Shown here in pieces: positions 42,262 through 45,494 of a stretch of DNA of 45,494 nt. The stretch is from an uncultured Acidimicrobiales bacterium. GTDB lineage: Bacteria > Actinomycetota > Acidimicrobiia > Acidimicrobiales > SHLQ01. The notes beneath the pieces are model-generated. The model was not told the DNA's origin, did no database searches, and worked only from the letters and a program-made list of their open reading frames with translations. Location of the stretch: positions 1 through 45,494 of the forward strand of contig CALKGG010000037.1 of the NCBI GenBank assembly GCA_938084885.1, in the 5' to 3' direction. The translations under genes were made by a program, and so were the position numbers. The first letter of the stretch is position 1. The number at the start of each line of letters is the position of its first letter.

Positions 42262-42283
42262 GAGCGCTCGTCGAAGAGCGCTC
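42262..42283. repeat. Tandem 14-base repeat forming an intercistronic hairpin
   Basis: CGAAGAGCGCTCG occurs twice in tandem (42258-42270 and 42272-42284). Each holds the self-complementary GAGCGCTC, so the two copies pair as an 8-bp stem with loop GTCGAA. It lies between cbs and the next gene, upstream of that gene's own -10, and could weaken read-through or protect the cbs message. Confidence 0.6.
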
Positions 42284-42322
42284 GCCGAACTCGGGAACAT
42301 CAATGCGCGAAGGGTTCGCCGG

Positions 42323-42328
42323 TAGAGT
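42323..42328 (+). promoter_or_regulatory. Leaderless -10 (TAGAGT)
   Basis: TAGAGT ends seven bases before the ATG at 42336, suggesting a separate promoter for this gene within the transsulfuration pair. Confidence 0.5.
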
Positions 42329-42335
42329 CCTACCC

Positions 42336-43484
42336 ATGTCTGAACACACCGACGGGTTTGAGACCCGCGCCATCCACGCAGGCCAAGATCCCGAACCAAT
42401 CACAGGTTCGGTTATTACGCCGATCTTCCAGACCTCGACCTACGCTCAACCCTCGCCAGGCGACCACACTGGCTATGAGTACTCGCGCACGGGCAACCCG
42501 ACTCGCACCGCACTTCAGGACGCGCTCGCCAACCTCGAGGGCGCTCGTTTCGGTTACGCCTTCGCGTCTGGTCTCGCGGCCGAAGACACCGTCTTGCGTT
42601 CGCTCGTTTCCGGCGATCACGTCGTACTCGGCAACGACGCCTATGGCGGGACATTCCGCCTGATCTCCCAGGTCGTGACACGGGCCGGTGTCACCTGGTC
42701 GGCGGCCGACCTCACCAACCCCGGGGCGCTCGACCGCGACTGGAACCCGGCAACCAAGATCGTATGGATGGAGACGCCCACGAACCCGCTGTTGACCGTG
42801 TTCGACATCGCCGCAATTGCAGAGGTGACCCACAAGCACGGCGCCAAGCTCGTCGTCGACAACACCTTCGCGTCCCCATATCTGCAGCAGCCAATCGAAC
42901 ATGGCGCCGATCTCGTCATTCACTCGACGACCAAATACATTGGCGGTCACAGCGATGTCGTTGGAGGATTCGCGGCGACCAACGATGAAGAATGGGCGAA
43001 CGACATCCAATACCTGCAGAACGCGGTCGGCGCCGTGCCGGGCCCAATGGACTGCTTTCTAACAACCCGCGGCCTAAAGACGCTGGGTGTTCGCATGGAC
43101 CGCCACACCGCAAACGCCGAAGCGATCGTCGAGATGCTGCTTGCGCACCCTGCGGTATCTCACGTGCTGTATCCGGGCCTCGACAGCCACCCAGGTGCCG
43201 AAATTGCTCGACGCCAGATGAAGGCCGCTGGTGGCATGATTTCGTTCCGGGTTCACGCTGGCCTCGAGGCGGCGAAGTCGCTCACAACCCGCACCCGGCT
43301 GTTCACCCTCGCCGAATCGCTCGGCGGCATCGAGTCGCTCATCGAGCACCCCGGCGTGATGACGCACGCGTCGGCGGCTGGTTCACCGCTCGAGGTTCCC
43401 GACGACCTCGTCCGGCTCTCCGTTGGTATCGAAACTGGCGATGACCTCGTTGCCGATCTGAACGAGGCACTCGACCAAATCTGA
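42336..43484 (+). CDS. metB: Cystathionine gamma-synthase/gamma-lyase (Cys/Met PLP enzyme)
   Basis: The product is 382 residues from the ATG at 42336. Family motifs are FETRAIHAGQDPEPITGSVI, TPIFQTSTYAQPSPG, YEYSRTGNPTRTALQ, the PLP lysine 200 in IHSTTKYIGGHSDVVGGF, TPTNPLLTVFDIAAIAEVTH, AGGMISFRV and the substrate region SLGGIESLIEHPGVMTHAS. Synthase and lyase cannot be separated by sequence inspection. Next to cbs, a lyase role (cystathionine to cysteine) is the simplest reading, while actinobacterial MetB enzymes often do both. A strong terminator follows. Confidence 0.93.
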   Translation: MSEHTDGFETRAIHAGQDPEPITGSVITPIFQTSTYAQPSPGDHTGYEYSRTGNPTRTALQDALANLEGARFGYAFASGLAAEDTVLRSLVSGDHVVLGNDAYGGTFRLISQVVTRAGVTWSAADLTNPGALDRDWNPATKIVWMETPTNPLLTVFDIAAIAEVTHKHGAKLVVDNTFASPYLQQPIEHGADLVIHSTTKYIGGHSDVVGGFAATNDEEWANDIQYLQNAVGAVPGPMDCFLTTRGLKTLGVRMDRHTANAEAIVEMLLAHPAVSHVLYPGLDSHPGAEIARRQMKAAGGMISFRVHAGLEAAKSLTTRTRLFTLAESLGGIESLIEHPGVMTHASAAGSPLEVPDDLVRLSVGIETGDDLVADLNEALDQI

Positions 43485-43500
43485 TTCGGCATACAACGTT

Positions 43501-43546
43501 CGAAGGTCCGAGCCTGCGTTGCAGGTTCGGACCTTCGTTCGTTTTG
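43501..43546 (+). terminator. Strong intrinsic terminator after metB
   Basis: CGAAGGTCCGAGCCTGC (43501-43517) pairs with GCAGGTTCGGACCTTCG (43521-43537) through 17 positions, one a G-U pair, around a GTT loop. TTCGTTTTG follows. It lies 16 bases past the metB stop and 23 bases before the stop of the convergent surface-protein gene, so the stem may serve both. Confidence 0.85.
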
Positions 43547-43559
43547 TTGCGAGGTGGTG

Positions 43560-45494
43560 TTAGCCGACGGTAACCGTTGGCGTGCACGCCAGGTCCGACA
43601 CAATCCCAGCCACTCGGGTCCGAATCGTATAGGTGCGCTGACCTGGCGTTGGGTCGACATCGGTGAACGTGTTTGCACCCTCAACAGTGCCAACCCATCC
43701 ATCGTTGTCACGAACCACAAACGTCGTCACACCATCGATCACCCAATCGACCACAACGTTCCCAGCCGCATCGACACGAACCGAACACGCATCAGCAACG
43801 GGAGCACCTGGCACCGTGATTGGGTCGGGCAAACATGTCAAATCTGTGACTGCGCCGCTTGGACGGTAACGAATCTCATACGTGCGCTGACCTGGCGTTG
43901 GGTCGACATCGGTGAACGTGTTTGCACCCTCAACAGTGCCAACCCATCCATCGTTGTCACGAACCACAAACGTCGTCACACCATCGATCACCCAGTCGAC
44001 CACAACGTTCCCAGCCCCGTTCAGACGAACCGAACACGTCGCCGTGAGCGCAGGGTCCGGAACAGTGATTGGGGATGGGGAACATGCAACGTCGGTGACC
44101 ACACCGTCGGGGCGCCAGCGAACAACATAGCTTTGGTCACCGGGACCCGCCGACGTGTCGACATAGGTGGTGGTGTTGCCGCTGAGCGTTTCCAAGAACG
44201 CATTGTCACGACGGACGACAAGATCGTTGAGGCCTTCGTCGATGAACTGATCGAGTGTCAGCACTGGTTGATTGTTTTGGTCAAGAGCCACCGTGCAGGT
44301 CGCCGTGCCCGCAACGATAAAGCGAGAGGTCACCGTCGGAGCCGAGTTGCCGAACCCGTCGACGGCGAAGCTTCGAATCTCGTAGGTTGCCGGTGGAAGT
44401 GCATTGACCCCCACGGTCCACGCGACTTGGCCAAGTCCAGTCGTTTCGGTCGACACGGCAAGGTCGGCAATAGCGTCACCGAACATTCCGTTGGTTTGCA
44501 GATTTTGACCAAGGGTGACGTTACGCAAACGCACGACAACGCTCGAGACCTCGCGGTCATCGACTGCGGTTCCGGCGAGCTCGGTGGGAGATGAGAAGAA
44601 CACCGCATCGGCGCTCGGCGCGTCGATAAAGACATCGGGTGGCGACGTGTCAGGAGTATTTGCTGCGAGGTCGAAGAAGCCGGACCCGCCAACAAGGAAG
44701 GTACTGAACCGGTCGCCATCGTGGCCAGCGAGAAGACCTCGGTCAATCAGGGTCAGATCAAACACACCAACGTCGTTGTTGCTGCCCGGATCCCATTGAA
44801 GCGCCTGACCATTCGCCGGGTTGAGCGCAGCCATCTGGGAGCGGAAGACCGCACCCTCTGGGTCGATGGACGACGGGTTGATCGCTGCACCGGGGTTGTT
44901 TACGTCGCAGCCGTTTGCGGTGCCGGGGAAGGTTGAGGTGATGCCACCTGGAGGGGCCGCGTTGCGTGGAGCTGCACAGAAGTGCCCACCGGTGTACACG
45001 GCAACGTCGCTGACGGCGAGGCTGAACACGCTCGAGTACATGCGGGCCGACCAGTCAAAGTTGACCGTTGCGTTGCCCGCTGTTGGGTATCGCAGCACCG
45101 AGTCACAGTTCGGTGGGTTGTCGGCGCCTTGGCCGCCGATGACGAGGAAGGATCCATCTGGCGAGATTGCTAGGTCACGCAGCGCGCTCCAGCAGTCACG
45201 GTTGCCAGCTTGGGCCGACCATGGGATGTTCCAGGTGGAAAGCGACGGGGTGGCGTTTCCAATATCGAACTTGGCGACGGCTTGACGCGTTTGGCCTTCG
45301 ACCAGGCTGGCAAAGTGGAGGACAAATAGTTGATCGCCGCCGGGCTGCATCTCGATCGTGCGAACGAGTTGGGTTCCGTTGATCGAACCAACAAAGCTCG
45401 GGGTCCAGGAGGTGTCAACGGCGCCGGTCAGGCGGTCGACTCGAACAAGACCGGACACAGGAACACCGGACACGTCGGTGAAGTCGCCACCGAG
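43560..45494 (-). CDS. Large surface protein with delta-60/beta-propeller repeats, C-terminal part
   Basis: The frame stays open to the right edge, so the N-terminus lies outside the window; 644 residues are visible. The first visible residues (LGGDFTDVSGVPVSGLVRVD, then VDTSWTPSF) are the signature of delta-60 repeats. Residues up to about 260 form further propeller-like blades with paired cysteines. A segment near 280-395 is an FN3/Ig-like domain (DTSPPDVFIDAPSADAVFFS). Three modules of about 83 residues end the protein, each starting with a Cys and ending near ITVP. The last two are nearly identical in DNA as well. No sortase or membrane anchor is visible at the C-terminus. Probably secreted and involved in adhesion; function not known. 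Confidence 0.85.
   Translation of the reverse strand, partial: LGGDFTDVSGVPVSGLVRVDRLTGAVDTSWTPSFVGSINGTQLVRTIEMQPGGDQLFVLHFASLVEGQTRQAVAKFDIGNATPSLSTWNIPWSAQAGNRDCWSALRDLAISPDGSFLVIGGQGADNPPNCDSVLRYPTAGNATVNFDWSARMYSSVFSLAVSDVAVYTGGHFCAAPRNAAPPGGITSTFPGTANGCDVNNPGAAINPSSIDPEGAVFRSQMAALNPANGQALQWDPGSNNDVGVFDLTLIDRGLLAGHDGDRFSTFLVGGSGFFDLAANTPDTSPPDVFIDAPSADAVFFSSPTELAGTAVDDREVSSVVVRLRNVTLGQNLQTNGMFGDAIADLAVSTETTGLGQVAWTVGVNALPPATYEIRSFAVDGFGNSAPTVTSRFIVAGTATCTVALDQNNQPVLTLDQFIDEGLNDLVVRRDNAFLETLSGNTTTYVDTSAGPGDQSYVVRWRPDGVVTDVACSPSPITVPDPALTATCSVRLNGAGNVVVDWVIDGVTTFVVRDNDGWVGTVEGANTFTDVDPTPGQRTYEIRYRPSGAVTDLTCLPDPITVPGAPVADACSVRVDAAGNVVVDWVIDGVTTFVVRDNDGWVGTVEGANTFTDVDPTPGQRTYTIRTRVAGIVSDLACTPTVTVG
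43633..44016. repeat. Near-identical duplicated module DNA (135 bp, offset 249 bp)
   Basis: Bases 43633-43767 and 43882-44016 differ at one position by my reading. The 249-base offset is exactly 83 codons, so the frame is preserved. The rest of each module has diverged, which points to recent duplication or gene conversion limited to the central part. Confidence 0.85.

Overview
The window looks like chromosomal DNA of a high-GC actinobacterium, most likely of the class Acidimicrobiia (Ilumatobacter-like). I infer this from the codon use (GAC/CTC/CGA/AAC rich), an MprAB-like two-component pair, Tat-secreted DUF1501/DUF1800 proteins, lipoproteins with long acidic or Thr-rich linkers, a DapC-type aminotransferase close to the actinobacterial type, and many genes that seem to be read from leaderless transcripts. 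No rRNA, tRNA, transposase, phage gene or CRISPR array was seen. No gene-free stretch exceeds about 265 bases.

Layout. 1-3.4 kb is accessory DNA: a broken Rhs core fragment running off the left edge, a translationally coupled pair that looks like an orphan Rhs tip and its partner, an unknown protein, and a lone FtsX-type permease. 3.5-16.7 kb holds information and envelope genes: a RecB-like nuclease, MutM, a sigma-like factor with a membrane tail, a coiled-coil DUF3048 protein, an RNB-domain RNase, methionine aminopeptidase, and a coupled DUF1800-DUF1501 pair behind a perfect 14+1+14 palindrome. 16.9-20.2 kb is a histidine kinase/response regulator pair followed by a fasciclin-OmpA fusion. 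20.3-24.9 kb (all minus) holds MsrA, an acyl-CoA synthetase, a lipoprotein serine protease and an acyl-CoA dehydrogenase. 25-31.9 kb holds a PAP2-like membrane protein, a lipoprotein, HyuA, DapC, a zinc homocysteine methyltransferase and a secreted esterase.

32-35.1 kb is a divergent PspC locus: a PspC membrane protein facing a PspC-domain sensor kinase and its LuxR-type regulator across an operator-like region, probably a cell-envelope stress circuit. 35.1-43.5 kb holds GalE, Maf, DusB, an aminotransferase, a PPOX-fold protein, a crotonase, and cystathionine beta-synthase plus a gamma-synthase/lyase. The last two, with the homocysteine methyltransferase at 30 kb, cover homocysteine remethylation and transsulfuration. 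The right end is the C-terminal part of a large delta-60/beta-propeller surface protein with recently duplicated modules.

Two families of dispersed palindromes stand out. One is built on GGGGTCAGACCCC (five copies in two loci). The other is a 51-52 base hairpin found three times within 1.8 kb, with compensating changes in its inner stem. A third global signal is a TANNNT hexamer ending 6 or 7 bases before the start codon of about eleven genes, which points to leaderless transcription and settles several start codons.
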